Shown piece after piece: positions 35,905 to 45,294 of a DNA stretch of 64,000 bases (the first letter of the stretch is position 1; every line of letters starts with the position of its first letter). The notes beneath the pieces are model-generated. The model saw only the letters and a list, made by a program, of their open reading frames with translations. It had not been told where the DNA came from and did not search any database. The position numbers were made by a program, and so were the translations under genes. The DNA comes from Streptomyces varsoviensis (lineage in GTDB: Bacteria > Actinomycetota > Actinomycetes > Streptomycetales > Streptomycetaceae): contig NZ_JOBF01000005.1 in NCBI RefSeq assembly GCF_000718635.1, forward strand, positions 124,001-188,000, given 5' to 3'.

Positions 35905-36905
35905 GGGGCCTACGGGGGTGGCTTGCGCCTTGCGCGGGCTTGCGCCGCGCGGTGGGGGTGCACCTGGCGGCGGGCTTGCACCTGGCGGTGGGTACATGCG
36001 CCTCACGGCGGTGCGCCTGGCGGCGGGCTGGGGCCGCGCGGTAGGTACGTGCGCCTCACGGCGGGGGGGGGTGCGCCTCACGGCGGGGGGGTGCGCCTCA
36101 CGGCGGGGGCCTGCGCGGGGCTGCACCTCACGGTGGGGGGTGTGCTTGACCGCGGCGGGCTTGCACCTCGCGGTGGGGGTGCGCCTGCGGCGGGGGCGCG
36201 CTTCGCGCCGAGGGCTGCGTCTCGCGGTAGGGGTGCGCCTCACGGCTGGGCTTTGCGCCTCACGGCTGGGCGGGGCACCTCACGGTGAGAACTGTGTCAG
36301 GCTCCGGGCTCGCGCCGCGCGGTAGGTACGTGCACCTCGTGGTTGGCCTGCGCCTCGCGACGGAGAGGTGCGTCTCACGGCAAGGTTGCGCCTGACGGCG
36401 CCGGGCTGCACCTCACGGTAGGGGGCGCCTCGCGGCGGGGGTGCGCCTCGCGGCGGGGGGCGCCTCGCGGCGGGGGGCGCCTGCGGCGGGCCCACATCTC
36501 ACGGTGGGAAACGTGCACCTCCCATTGAGGGCTGCGCCAGGTGGCGGGCTCGCTCCGCGGCGGCAGGTACGGGCGCCTCACGTTAGGAGTGCGCCATGCA
36601 GCGGGGACCGCGCCTCGGCGGGCCTGCGTCTCGCGACGAGGGTGCCCCTGCGGCGGACCTGCACCTCGCGCCGAGGGTCCCCCTGAGGCGGGCTCCACCT
36701 CACGGTGAGGGCTGCGCCTCCTCGCGGTTGGGGGCAGCGATGGCCCGCACCTCGCGGCAGGCGTGCCCCTTGCGGCGGGCCTGCATCTCGCGGTGGGTCC
36801 ACATCCCGCGGCAGAGGTGTGCCTGCGGCAGGTTTGCCCCTACCGCCGAGGGCTGCGCCTTACGGCAGGCCTGCGCCTCGCAGAGGGGAACGGCGTCTCG
36901 CGGTG
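35905..36905. repeat. G-rich degenerate repeat array of about 1 kb
   Basis: Roughly 45 imperfect units of 16-23 bp with core TGCRCCTCRCGGYGGG are arranged head to tail, all in one orientation, separated by G-runs of variable length. Many units hold a small palindrome such as CTCACGGTGAG. A longer segment (GCGCGGTAGGTACG) recurs at about 36036 and 36318, and more loosely near 36560, which shows higher-order duplication. Unit length is not a multiple of three and all frames lack coding consistency, so it is not a protein repeat. It has no fixed spacer or repeat length, so it is not a CRISPR array. It fills the gap between divergent mshA and the methyltransferase gene. Confidence 0.85.
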
Positions 36906-37235
36906 GGGCAGTGGGGAGTCGGTCGGGGCGGGGAGCCGGTGGGGGCCAGGTGGGGCCCCAGGCGGAAAGCCAGGGGCCCGGGCGGGGGCCGAGCGGGAGC
37001 CTGGAGGAGGCCGGTTCCGGCCCCGGGCGGGAGCTGGCCGGGAGTCTCGTGGCCCAGGCCGGTATGAGCCGCGCGGGAGTCCGGAGGGCCCCGGTGGGGG
37101 CCCGGCCGGGGCCGGGCTCGTGCCGGCGTGGGCCATGTCCGGTGGAGGCCCCGTGGCAGCCCGCTGGTAGCGGGTTGGCGAATCCCGTGAGGGGCAGGCA
37201 GGCCGCCGGGGGGCCGCGGTGGAGCGTTTACGCTC
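36906..37235. other. Second G-skewed gene-free segment next to the array
   Basis: This 330-base stretch has the same extreme excess of G over C on the plus strand but a different texture: GGGGGCC-, GCGGGAG- and CCGGGCGGG-type runs instead of the CCTCACGG core. It has many closely spaced G-tracts that could form G-quadruplexes, and no credible gene. It ends at the methyltransferase promoter, where TTTACGCT gives a possible -10. Confidence 0.6.
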
Positions 37236-37241
37236 TTGTGC

Positions 37242-38063
37242 ATGTCTGTTGTCGTGCCGCCCGGCCGCCGTTTTGTGAGGTCGCGGCCGGTGGGTTCGGC
37301 GACGCGGGGGACGACGAATCCGAATCGGTTGCGTCGTATGGACCGGTGGATAGCCGCGGTGCACGCGGCCGCGCTGGTGCGGAGTTCCGACCCCGTGGCG
37401 GTTGATCTCGGGTACGGGGCCGCGCCCTGGACCGCGGTCGAGTTGCTGGCGCGGTTGCGGACCGTACGGCCGGGGGCCGAGGTTGTCGGGGTCGAGATAG
37501 ATCCGGCGCGGGTCGCGGCGGCGGTGCCGTACGAGCGGGCCGGGCTGGTCTTCGCGCACGGCGGCTTCGAGGTGCCGTTGCCGGGCGGCCGGCGGCCGGT
37601 GCTGATACGGGCGGCGAATGTACTGCGGCAGTACGGCGAGGCCGAGGTCGCCGACGTCTGGGCGCGGCTGTGCGCGCGGCTCGCCCCGGACGGTCTCCTC
37701 GTGGAGGGCACCTGCGACGAGATCGGCCGCCGCCACGTGTGGGTCGCGCTGGGCCCCGAGGGCCCGCGCACGGTGACCTTCGCGGCCCGCCTCGCCTCCC
37801 TCGACCGCCCCTCCGACCTGGCGGAACGGCTGCCGAAAGCGCTCATCCACCGGAACGTGCCGGGCGAGCCGATACACGCCTTCCTCCGCGATTTCGACCG
37901 CGCCTGGGCCTCCGCCGCCCCCTACGCCGACCTCGGCGCCCGCCAGCGCTGGATTCGAGCCGCGGCCGCGCTCGCCACCGCCTGGCCCCTCGTAGGCGGT
38001 CCGCGCCGCTGGCGGCAGGGGGAACTCACGGTGCGGTGGGACGCGCTCGCGCCGCGTGGGTGA
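37242..38063 (+). CDS. Class I SAM-dependent methyltransferase-like protein
   Basis: This 273-residue protein has a Rossmann-type methyltransferase core: motif I VDLGYGAAPWTAVELL (residues 53-68), the acidic adenosyl-binding VVGVEIDP, and LIRAANVLRQY near motif IV, then ARLAPDGLLVEGTCDEIG. The substrate cannot be inferred. ATG 37242 has no ribosome site; an upstream TACGCT about 10 nt earlier suggests a leaderless or nearly leaderless transcript. It is the first gene beyond the G-rich array and ends in a terminator that overlaps its stop codon. Confidence 0.82.
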   Translation: MSVVVPPGRRFVRSRPVGSATRGTTNPNRLRRMDRWIAAVHAAALVRSSDPVAVDLGYGAAPWTAVELLARLRTVRPGAEVVGVEIDPARVAAAVPYERAGLVFAHGGFEVPLPGGRRPVLIRAANVLRQYGEAEVADVWARLCARLAPDGLLVEGTCDEIGRRHVWVALGPEGPRTVTFAARLASLDRPSDLAERLPKALIHRNVPGEPIHAFLRDFDRAWASAAPYADLGARQRWIRAAAALATAWPLVGGPRRWRQGELTVRWDALAPRG

Positions 38064-38088
38064 GCCGGGCCGCCCACCCACGCGGCGC
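38049..38088. terminator. Bidirectional hairpin over the methyltransferase stop codon
   Basis: Perfect 14-bp arms GCGCCGCGTGGGTG / CACCCACGCGGCGC enclose a 12-nt loop. The left arm overlaps the end of the coding region. It also lies just downstream of the convergent Hsp20 gene. Confidence 0.8.
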
Positions 38089-38110
38089 GTCCTTCCGGCA
38101 GTGGCTCGGC

Positions 38111-38533
38111 TCAGCCCTTGATCTGCTTCGGCGAGCCGCCGCCCGTGATCTGGATCTTGCGCGGCTTGGCCTGCTCGGCGACCGGCACCCGGAGCGTCAG
38201 CACTCCCGAGTCGTACGAGGCGTCGATGCGGTCGGTGTCCAGCGTCTCGCCGAGGAAGAGCTGCCGGCTGTACGTGCCGGACGGCCGTTCGTTGGCGATC
38301 AGTTCCGCGCCGTCGGGGGCCGGGGAGCGGCGCTCCGCGCGCACGGTGAGGACGTTGCGTTCCACATCGAGGTCGATGGACTCGGGGTCGACACCGGGCA
38401 GGTCGAAGTGGACCACGAACTCGTCGCCGGAGCGGTACGCGTCCATCTGCATGGCCGCCGGGCGAGCCGCCGTGCCGAGGACCTGCTGGGTGAGGCGGTC
38501 GATCTCCCGGAACGGGTCCGTACGCATGAGCAT
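38111..38533 (-). CDS. Hsp20 small heat-shock protein
   Basis: This 140-residue holdase chaperone has the alpha-crystallin domain ([50 protein letters not shown]) and the standard streptomycete start [14 protein letters not shown]. It protects unfolding proteins during heat stress. ATG 38533 has AAGGAGA 9 nt upstream; neighbouring GTG 38536 and ATG 38527 are less well placed. A near-consensus vegetative promoter lies upstream. The RheA-type operator known for hsp18 in Streptomyces albus was looked for and not seen, so its heat control may differ. Confidence 0.94.
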   Translation of the reverse strand: MLMRTDPFREIDRLTQQVLGTAARPAAMQMDAYRSGDEFVVHFDLPGVDPESIDLDVERNVLTVRAERRSPAPDGAELIANERPSGTYSRQLFLGETLDTDRIDASYDSGVLTLRVPVAEQAKPRKIQITGGGSPKQIKG

Positions 38534-38583
38534 CACAGGGCATCTCCTTCCACGTTGGCTGTCTGTGAAGCCCTACGCACTCC

Positions 38584-38612
38584 TATATAGCGCCACGGAA
38601 GAAAATTGACAA
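38584..38612 (-). promoter_or_regulatory. Near-consensus promoter of the Hsp20 gene
   Basis: On the minus strand, -35 TTGTCA, a 17-nt spacer and -10 TATATA, about 50 nt upstream of the start codon. It is one of the best matches to the sigma-70 consensus in the window. Confidence 0.75.
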
Positions 38613-38654
38613 GCCCCGACTCAAGAATGCGCCAGCGGGAGGCATAGCACCAGG

Positions 38655-39074
38655 TCAGGCCAGGTGCAGCGCTGCCAGCAGCGCATCGATCAGCGTACGG
38701 TCGCGGGCCTGCGTGAGGCGCGCGCGAGCGGCGGCGGGCGGCAGCCACAGCAGGCGGTCCACTTCCCGGTTGGGCTCGAAGGCACCACCCGTCGCCTCCG
38801 CCGCCCAGTACCGGACCTCCTTGGGCCGCCCGCTCGCCATGTAGTGCGCGGTGGGCAGGATCGCCCCCGGCGCGCACTCCATGCCGGTCTCCTCCAGCAC
38901 CTCGCGCTTCGCGCCGGTCAGGGCGTCCTCGCCGCGCTTCAGCTTGCCCTTCGGATGCGACCAATCGTTGTATTTCGGCCGATGTACGAGCGCGATCTCC
39001 AACTGCCCGTCGGCCGGGCCGCGCCGCCACAGCACGCAGCCCGCGGCGCGGATGGTTCCGTCCACCATCGTCAT
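38655..39074 (-). CDS. NUDIX hydrolase
   Basis: This 139-residue pyrophosphohydrolase has a complete Nudix box in GKLKRGEDALTGAKREVLEE plus TGM (pattern GX5EX7REXXEEXGX). The layout RAAGCVLWRRGPADGQLEIALVHRP is that of MutT1-like actinobacterial proteins that hydrolyse oxidised nucleotides or diadenosine polyphosphates. Start ATG 39074. It lies downstream of CHAD and ppk on the same strand, a linkage that suggests a role in polyphosphate or nucleotide-polyphosphate turnover. The 160 bases before CHAD contain three near-repeats of GCTCYGCCCTCCGGGG. Confidence 0.9.
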   Translation of the reverse strand: MTMVDGTIRAAGCVLWRRGPADGQLEIALVHRPKYNDWSHPKGKLKRGEDALTGAKREVLEETGMECAPGAILPTAHYMASGRPKEVRYWAAEATGGAFEPNREVDRLLWLPPAAARARLTQARDRTLIDALLAALHLA

Positions 39075-39237
39075 CCCGTCGCTCCGCTCCTCGCTCGTCG
39101 CTCGTCTCCTACGGGCGCGAGGCACCCTCTCCGCCGGGCCGCTCCGCCCTCCGGGGCCGCTCTGCCCTCCGGGGCTGCTCCGCCCTCCGGGCCCATCGCC
39201 CTCAGGACCCCTCGACGCCCTCGCCGTCAGGGAGCCG

Positions 39238-40683
39238 TCAGGGCGCCGTCCGCGCCGGTGCCGCCGCCAGCCGCTGCCAGATCCGCCCGAAGGAGAACCT
39301 CGCCGCCTCCACCTCATGCCGTTGATCGGCATGGAGCACGCCGAGAGCGTACGCGGTGGCCGGCGCGATGCGCGGGGTACGGGCGGCGGAGGCGGCCGCC
39401 GCGGCGGCCTCGGCGGCGTCGCGGTGGCGGTCGAGCGCCTGGCTCGCGCCCAGCAGCCGCACCGCGAAACCGGGTTCCCCCTCGCCGTCCCCGGAACCCG
39501 GCCCGCCGCCGCCCGGCGCGCCCACGTCCCGTACGTCCCGCACATCCCGTACGTCCCACACTTCCCCTACGTCCAGCACCTCCTGCGCGTACCGGCGCAG
39601 CCGCACCAGCTCCCGCACGTGGTGCCAGGGCGCGTCCTGGCGCTCCGCCGCGGGCGGCGCGTCGGCGGTCTCGGTAGCGGCGAGGCCGTGTACGAGCGCC
39701 TCGGCGTTGTACGGGTGCCCGGCCAGGCCGAGCGGCAGCGCCCGTACGGCCTCGACGAGCCGCTGGTGCGCGTGCTCGGCCAGCCGCGGCAGCGCCTGGT
39801 GGGCCAGCAGGTCCTCGGCGGCGGGGTCCAGCGGCACCTCGGAGGCGAGTACGGCGACGGCGTCGGCCACCGCGTGGAACCTCGACGAGCCCAGCGACTG
39901 GAGCGCCGCCGAGTGGGCGCGGGTCCGCGCGAGCGTCAACTGCCGCTCCAGCAGGGCCCCGGCGCGTGCCGCGCCCACCGTCAGGGCGGCGGCCGGCCGC
40001 TCGCCCTCCGGGGCCCGGCCGCAGTCCCGTTCGCCGGCCGGCCCGGCCTGGCCGCCCGCCCCGGAGAGGCGGTGCAGCGCGCCCCGCAGCCGCGCCAGCC
40101 GGGCCGCGTACGCGTGCTCGCGCGCCAGCGTCCCCGACAACCAGGCGAGTTCCGCCCGGAGTTGGTCGGCCCACTCGGTGTCCGTCAGCGGCCGGTAGAC
40201 GTACAGCGCCCCACTGATCCGCCGCGCGGAACGGCGCAGCAGACGGGCCGCCTCGGCGGCGTCGTCCGCGTCGGCACCGCTCTCCGAGTGCAGCCGCAGG
40301 CTCCGCAGAAAGTCCGCCGCCCGCGCGTTGAGGTACCGGCAGAGCACATCAGCGGCCGTCGGCCCGCCCCCACCAGAGGCTCCGCCGCCCGGAACGGCCG
40401 TCCCGACCGCGTAATTCACCATGCTGTCCTCCCCCCGAAGGCCGTCATCACAGCGGTCCCCACCGCCCAACACCCCCGGGTCATCAGCCGAGTCCCCCGC
40501 CCCTACGGACGGGCCGAGGGAACCCTCCGAACCAACCGAGCGGGCCGAGGAACCCGCCCCGGCCGCAGGCCCCGCCAAGGGGCCCGCCCCGGCCGAGGGC
40601 CCCGGCACCGCCACAGGCCCCGGCTCCGCCGCGGAACCCGCCCCGGCTGGGGGCCTGGCGTCAGGGGGTCGCTGGTGAGCCAC
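39238..40683 (-). CDS. CHAD domain polyphosphate-associated protein
   Basis: CHAD domains are all-helical, rich in conserved His and Arg, and bind polyphosphate. The domain runs from about residue 115 ([20 protein letters not shown]) to 475, with the basic helix [19 protein letters not shown]. The first about 85 residues are a Gly/Ala/Pro/Ser-rich extension with repeats. Two starts are possible: GTG 40683 with GGAGG 7 nt upstream, overlapping the ppk end by 23 nt (coupled translation), or ATG 40422 with GGGGAGGA upstream, giving 394 residues. A repeat region [10 protein letters not shown] occurs near residue 370. The gene is in the ppk operon. Confidence 0.85.
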   Translation of the reverse strand: MAHQRPPDARPPAGAGSAAEPGPVAVPGPSAGAGPLAGPAAGAGSSARSVGSEGSLGPSVGAGDSADDPGVLGGGDRCDDGLRGEDSMVNYAVGTAVPGGGASGGGGPTAADVLCRYLNARAADFLRSLRLHSESGADADDAAEAARLLRRSARRISGALYVYRPLTDTEWADQLRAELAWLSGTLAREHAYAARLARLRGALHRLSGAGGQAGPAGERDCGRAPEGERPAAALTVGAARAGALLERQLTLARTRAHSAALQSLGSSRFHAVADAVAVLASEVPLDPAAEDLLAHQALPRLAEHAHQRLVEAVRALPLGLAGHPYNAEALVHGLAATETADAPPAAERQDAPWHHVRELVRLRRYAQEVLDVGEVWDVRDVRDVRDVGAPGGGGPGSGDGEGEPGFAVRLLGASQALDRHRDAAEAAAAAASAARTPRIAPATAYALGVLHADQRHEVEAARFSFGRIWQRLAAAPARTAP

Positions 40684-43117
40684 GCCGGCGCCTCCGGGCG
40701 TCTATGAGCATTTCTTGGACGTTCCGCAGGGGGCGGCCGTCGCCGTCTGTGGCGTGTCGGGTCCAGACGCCGTCCGGGCCCAGGTGCCAGGAGGCGGTGG
40801 AGTCGGAGAGGCCGGACTCCAGCAGGCGGTTGAGGGCGGCGCGGTGGGCGGGGTCGGTGACGCGGACCAGGGCCTCGATGCGCCGGTCGAGGTTGCGGTG
40901 CATCATGTCGGCGCTGCCGAGCCAGACTTCGGGCTCGCCGCCGTTTCCGAAGGCGAACACCCGTGAGTGTTCGAGGAAGCGGCCCAGGACGCTGCGTACC
41001 CGGATGTTCTCGCTGAGGCCGGGTACGCCCGGCCGCAGGGCGCAGATGCCGCGCACCCACACATCGACCGGCACGCCGGCCCTGGCCGCACGGTAGAGCG
41101 CGTCGATGACGGCCTCGTCCACCATGGAGTTGACCTTCATGCGGATGGAGGCGGGCCGCCCGGCCCGCTGGCCCGCGGCCTCCTTGGCGATCCGCGCGAG
41201 CAGGCCGTCGCGCAGCGACCGGGGGGCGACGAGCAGCCGCCGGTAGTTCTCCCGCCGGGAGTAGCCGGACAGCCGGTTGAAGAGGTCGGAGAGGTCGGCG
41301 CCCACCTGCGGGTCGGCGGTCAGCAGCCCGAGGTCCTCGTACAGCCGGGCCGTCTTGGGGTGGTAGTTGCCGGTTCCCACATGGGAGTAGCGGCGCAGCG
41401 TCTCTCCCTCCTGGCGGACCACGAGGGACAGCTTGCAGTGCGTCTTGAGCCCCACCAGGCCGTAGACGACGTGGCAGCCGGCCTCCTCCAGCTTCCGCGC
41501 CCACTTGATGTTGGCCTGCTCGTCGAAGCGCGCCTTGATCTCGACGAGGACCAGCACCTGCTTGCCCGACTCGGCGGCGTCGATCAGCGCGTCGACGATC
41601 GGCGAGTCGCCCGAGGTCCGGTACAGCGTCTGCTTGATGGCCAGTACGGCCGGGTCCGCCGCCGCCTGCTCCAGGAACGCCTGGACCGAGGTGGAGAACG
41701 AGTCGTACGGGTGGTGCAGCAGGACGTCCCGGTCGCGCAGGGCGGCGAAGATGTCGGGCGCGGACGCGGACTCCACCTCGGCGAGGTCCCGGTGGGTGCC
41801 CGCCACGAACTTCGGGTACTTCAGCTCCGGCCGGTCCAGCGACGCGATCCCGAACAGCCCGGTCAGATCCAGCGGCCCCGGCAGCGGGTAGACCTCGGCG
41901 TCGCTCACCTTCAGCTCGCGGACCAGCAGGTCGAGCACGTACGGGTCGATGGACTCCTCGACCTCCAGGCGCACCGGCGGCCCGAAGCGGCGCCGCATCA
42001 GCTCCTTCTCCAGCGCCTGGAGGAGGTTCTCGGCGTCGTCCTCCTCGACCTCCAGGTCCTCGTTGCGGGTGACCCGGAACATGTGGTGCGCGAGCACCTC
42101 CATGCCGGGGAAGAGGTCTTCGAGGTGGGCCGCGATGACGTCCTCAAGCGGTACGTACCGCTGCGGCGACGCCTCCAGAAAGCGGTGCAGCAGCGGCGGA
42201 ACCTTCACACGTGCGAAGTGATCATGCCGGCTGACCGGGTTCCGTACGACGACGGCGAGGTTGAGCGAGAGCCCCGAGATGTACGGGAAGGGGTGCGCCG
42301 GGTCCACGGCCAGCGGCGTGAGCACGGGGAAGATCTGCTGCCGGAAGAGCGTGCCCAGCCGGCTCTGCTCCTTCTCCGTCAGCTCGGGCCAGCGGATCAG
42401 ATGGATGCCCTGCTCGGCGAGGTCGGGGGCGACGTCCTGCTGGTAGCAGGCCGCGTGCCGGGCCATGAGCTCCCGCGACCGGGTCCAGATCAGCTTCAGC
42501 ACCTCACGGGGCTGGAGCCCGGACGCCGAGCGGGTCGCGACCCCGGTCGCGATGCGGCGCTTGAGCCCGGCGACCCGGACCATGAAGAACTCGTCGAGGT
42601 TGCTCGCGAAAATAGCCAGGAAATTCGCCCGTTCGAGAAGCGGCGTCGCCGGGTCCTCCGCGAGTTCCAGCACTCTCTCGTTGAACGCGAGCCAACTGCG
42701 CTCCCGGTCCAGGAACCGGCCCTGCGGAAGCTCCCCGCCGGCCGCGCGCCGCGGGGCGCCCTCGTCGTATTCGGCATAGCCATCGCCGTACTCTTCGTAG
42801 CCGTCGTACCCCTCGTAGCCCTCGTACGCGTCGGGGTCCGCGTCCAGATCGGGTTCGAGCTCCGGCGCGGCGGGCGCCCCCACGGCGTGCGGGCGGTGTG
42901 CCGCTATGGAGCCGACAGAGGGCTGCCGCGGCGGATCGGCGGGCGGATGGGCGGGCTGCCGGTTCTGTGCGGTCTTCCGGGGGTCCGACGGACGCTCCTG
43001 GGGAGAATGCAGCATGTGGCCATTGTTCCGCGCGAGCGGCACCACGGGCGCGCCGGAAAGCGGCTCGTGGGCGGCGCGGAGCCTGCGGTCGGGGGGTTCG
43101 GGCACAGCGGGCTGCAT
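40661..43117 (-). CDS. ppk: RNA-degradosome polyphosphate kinase (PPK1)
   Basis: This 818-residue PPK1 reversibly makes polyphosphate from ATP. After a low-complexity N-terminus with a Tyr/Glu/Gly repeat (about residues 98-121), the N, head and catalytic C1/C2 domains follow: [48 protein letters not shown], the phospho-histidine block [20 protein letters not shown] and a second conserved His in [13 protein letters not shown]. All essential parts are present. In streptomycetes ppk is PhoP-regulated, but no clear PHO box is visible upstream here. It heads a ppk-CHAD operon, with NUDIX following. Confidence 0.96.
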   Translation of the reverse strand: MQPAVPEPPDRRLRAAHEPLSGAPVVPLARNNGHMLHSPQERPSDPRKTAQNRQPAHPPADPPRQPSVGSIAAHRPHAVGAPAAPELEPDLDADPDAYEGYEGYDGYEEYGDGYAEYDEGAPRRAAGGELPQGRFLDRERSWLAFNERVLELAEDPATPLLERANFLAIFASNLDEFFMVRVAGLKRRIATGVATRSASGLQPREVLKLIWTRSRELMARHAACYQQDVAPDLAEQGIHLIRWPELTEKEQSRLGTLFRQQIFPVLTPLAVDPAHPFPYISGLSLNLAVVVRNPVSRHDHFARVKVPPLLHRFLEASPQRYVPLEDVIAAHLEDLFPGMEVLAHHMFRVTRNEDLEVEEDDAENLLQALEKELMRRRFGPPVRLEVEESIDPYVLDLLVRELKVSDAEVYPLPGPLDLTGLFGIASLDRPELKYPKFVAGTHRDLAEVESASAPDIFAALRDRDVLLHHPYDSFSTSVQAFLEQAAADPAVLAIKQTLYRTSGDSPIVDALIDAAESGKQVLVLVEIKARFDEQANIKWARKLEEAGCHVVYGLVGLKTHCKLSLVVRQEGETLRRYSHVGTGNYHPKTARLYEDLGLLTADPQVGADLSDLFNRLSGYSRRENYRRLLVAPRSLRDGLLARIAKEAAGQRAGRPASIRMKVNSMVDEAVIDALYRAARAGVPVDVWVRGICALRPGVPGLSENIRVRSVLGRFLEHSRVFAFGNGGEPEVWLGSADMMHRNLDRRIEALVRVTDPAHRAALNRLLESGLSDSTASWHLGPDGVWTRHATDGDGRPLRNVQEMLIDARRRRRGSPATP

Positions 43118-43287
43118 TCAGCGATGCTCGCAACCGCAATTGAATCGCCGGTAACGCGCACATGGCGCTTAGGAAATCGGGGCGCTACCCCGCGGCGTCG
43201 ACGCCCCCGCGGCGCGCGTCGCCCATCCCCCGGAGCCGGGGCGGGGCCCGAGTCCGGGGCCAGGGCCGTCCCCGGTCCCGGGACCCC

Positions 43288-44313
43288 TCAGCGGTGGCCG
43301 CGGCGCATCCACCACACCGCGAACCACGCGAACGCCACGGCCACCGCGGCGACCAGCGCCGCCTGCGTCCACTGGAGCGTCCAGAACTGGGAGGCGGGGT
43401 GGTAGTCGCGGAATCCGCCGACGATGTGGTGGTCGGCCAGGCACCGTTCCCGTACGGCCCCGGAGCCGCCCGCGCACGTCTCCTCGGGCAGATGGCCGCC
43501 GCCGGCGGTGACGTACCCGCGCCGCCAGCCCCAGTCCGTGCTGCCCAGGCCGGGGAAGTCCTTGCCGACCTTCGTGCGGGATTCCGCCAGGTGCGGCAGC
43601 AGTGCGGAGAAGGCCCAGTTCAGCGCAGTGAAGCCGACGAGCGTCACGCCGATCGAGACGAGGGTGCGCTTGATCAGCAGGCCCGCCGTCGCGCCGACCG
43701 CGACGCCGAGCAGGGCGTACGCGACGGGCACGACGCCCAGTTCGTCGAAGCCCTGGTACCAGTGGCGGCCGGGGAGCAGGTCCTGGACCGGCCACCAGGC
43801 CCAGGTGTGCAGGGCGCTCAGCGCCGTGACCCCGGTCACCGCGAGGACGGCGGGCACCGCGAGCTTGGCCGCGAACCAGCGCATCGGGGAGACCGACTGC
43901 GTCCAGGCCAGTTGGTAGGTGCCGCTCTCCAGCTCGCGGGCGATCATCGGCCCGGCCACGAACAGTCCGAAGAGCAGCGGCAGGAACCCGATGAACTGCC
44001 CGGTCGTATACAGCAGGTCGCCGTACGTCGTCTGGAACTCCAGGGCGCCCGAGACGCAGTCGGTCTGCCCGCCCGTGTCGGCGCAGTGCTGCGCGGTCGT
44101 CCGTACGTAGTCCGTCAGCGCGGTGCGCAGCCACACGAGTTCGATGACGAGCGCGAGGAAGGCGACCGCCGCGATCCACAGGGTGAGCCGGTGCTGGCGC
44201 AGCACCAGCCAGGTGACGCCGCCCACCGGCGAACGGTGCGGGTCCGGGGCGGCGCGCGGCGCGGCGCCCGTCGGCGGCTCGTTCCCGGTCTTCGCCGTCG
44301 CCGTCGCCGTCAT
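43288..44313 (-). CDS. ABC transporter permease
   Basis: This 341-residue permease has six predicted helices (WLVLRQHRLTLWIAAVAFLA; FIGFLPLLFGLFVAGPMIAREL; LTG/VAL helices; a C-terminal AAVAVAFAWFAVWW). It belongs to the ABC-2 group associated with YtrA-type regulators. Its start overlaps the ATPase gene by 4 nt. A long extracytoplasmic loop near residues 230-300 contains two Cys. With the ATPase it forms an exporter of unknown, perhaps antimicrobial or cell-wall-active, compounds. Confidence 0.88.
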   Translation of the reverse strand: MTATATAKTGNEPPTGAAPRAAPDPHRSPVGGVTWLVLRQHRLTLWIAAVAFLALVIELVWLRTALTDYVRTTAQHCADTGGQTDCVSGALEFQTTYGDLLYTTGQFIGFLPLLFGLFVAGPMIARELESGTYQLAWTQSVSPMRWFAAKLAVPAVLAVTGVTALSALHTWAWWPVQDLLPGRHWYQGFDELGVVPVAYALLGVAVGATAGLLIKRTLVSIGVTLVGFTALNWAFSALLPHLAESRTKVGKDFPGLGSTDWGWRRGYVTAGGGHLPEETCAGGSGAVRERCLADHHIVGGFRDYHPASQFWTLQWTQAALVAAVAVAFAWFAVWWMRRGHR

Positions 44314-45281
44314 GCCGCCGCCTTCCGGGCGCGCGGCTCCGCGCTGGGGGTGAGCAGGCTGGGGGCGCCCGGCGAGCGCAGATAGCCGAGGAGCAGTTCC
44401 TCCAGGGATGGTTCGGCGGTCTCCCAGGGGCCGTCGACGGGGCCCTCGGCCCGTACGAGCGCGGTGAGTTGACGGCCCGTCGTACGCGCCTCGATGACGG
44501 TGTGCGGGGCGAGGCCCGCCGGCCGGCCGGCGACAAAGCCGCCGGGGGCGGCCGCCTCGCCGCCCGCCGCCCCGTTACGGCCCACGACCAGGGAGTGCGC
44601 GGCGAGCAGGTCCTCCACCTCGCCCGCGAGCCGCACCCGGCCGCCGGCTATCAGCAGCAGGTAGTCGCAGACCCCCTCCAGGGAGGCGAGGACGTGGGAG
44701 GACATCACGACGGTGGTGGAGTGCTCGGCGGCCGCCTCCATCAGGGCGGCCGTCATCTCGTGCCGCACCAGCGGGTCGAGGTCGGCCATCGGCTCGTCCA
44801 GCAGCAGGATCTCGGGGCGCTTGGCGAAGACGAGGGCGAGCGCGACGCGGGTCCGCTGGCCGCCGGAGAGGGTGGCGATCCGCCGGCCGAACGGCACGTG
44901 GCCCTTGCCCAGGACGCGTTCCGCGGTGCCCTGGTCCCAGCGGCCCGGGTTCAGCTCGCGGCCGACCCGCAGCGTCTCGCGGACGGTGAGGTAGGGGTAG
45001 AGCGGCTTGTCCTGGGCCAGATAGCCGAGGTGGGGCCGTACGGCGGGGTGGGCGGGCGCGTGGCCGAGGAGTTCGATGCGGCCCTCGGTCGGCCGCCGCA
45101 GCCCCGCGGCGAGCGCCAGCAGCGTGGACTTGCCCGCGCCGTTCGGGCCGACGAGCCCGCAGACGCGGCCGCTGGGAATCCGGAAGGAGCAGTCGCGCAG
45201 GGCCCGGCCGCGCCAGTGCTTGTAGCCCAGGCCGACCGCTTCCACGGCGGTCCGGTCCGGCTGGTAGGTCAGGTCGGTCAT
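44310..45281 (-). CDS. ABC transporter ATP-binding protein
   Basis: This 323-residue ATPase has Walker A GPNGAGKST, Q-loop YLAQDKPLYP, signature LSGGQRTR, Walker B EILLLDEPMADLDP and H-loop VVMSSHVL. The last 100 residues form a typical extension of YtrB/CcmA-type exporters. It lies 13 nt after the GntR gene and overlaps the permease, forming an operon of regulator, ATPase and permease. Confidence 0.94.
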   Translation of the reverse strand: MTDLTYQPDRTAVEAVGLGYKHWRGRALRDCSFRIPSGRVCGLVGPNGAGKSTLLALAAGLRRPTEGRIELLGHAPAHPAVRPHLGYLAQDKPLYPYLTVRETLRVGRELNPGRWDQGTAERVLGKGHVPFGRRIATLSGGQRTRVALALVFAKRPEILLLDEPMADLDPLVRHEMTAALMEAAAEHSTTVVMSSHVLASLEGVCDYLLLIAGGRVRLAGEVEDLLAAHSLVVGRNGAAGGEAAAPGGFVAGRPAGLAPHTVIEARTTGRQLTALVRAEGPVDGPWETAEPSLEELLLGYLRSPGAPSLLTPSAEPRARKAAA

Positions 45282-45294
45282 CCGGTTCCCTCGG

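Noticed and set aside
35797..36698. Several open frames inside the G-rich array on both strands
   Set aside because: Repeat units are not multiples of three, the frames change from unit to unit and the products are Arg/Gly/Pro low complexity; better explained as non-coding repeats.
35905..36905. CRISPR array
   Set aside because: There are no uniform repeats with unique spacers of fixed length, and no cas genes in the window.
36840..38543. Minus-strand open frame across the methyltransferase gene
   Set aside because: It is opposite a gene with clear methyltransferase motifs and enters the G-rich region; composition is Arg/Pro-rich.
38537..38655. RheA-type heat-shock operator
   Set aside because: No TGTCATC-N5-GATGACA-like inverted repeat is present between the Hsp20 and NUDIX genes.
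43118..43180. PHO box upstream of ppk
   Set aside because: Expected from other streptomycetes, but no pair of GTTCACC-like units in 11-bp phase was found.
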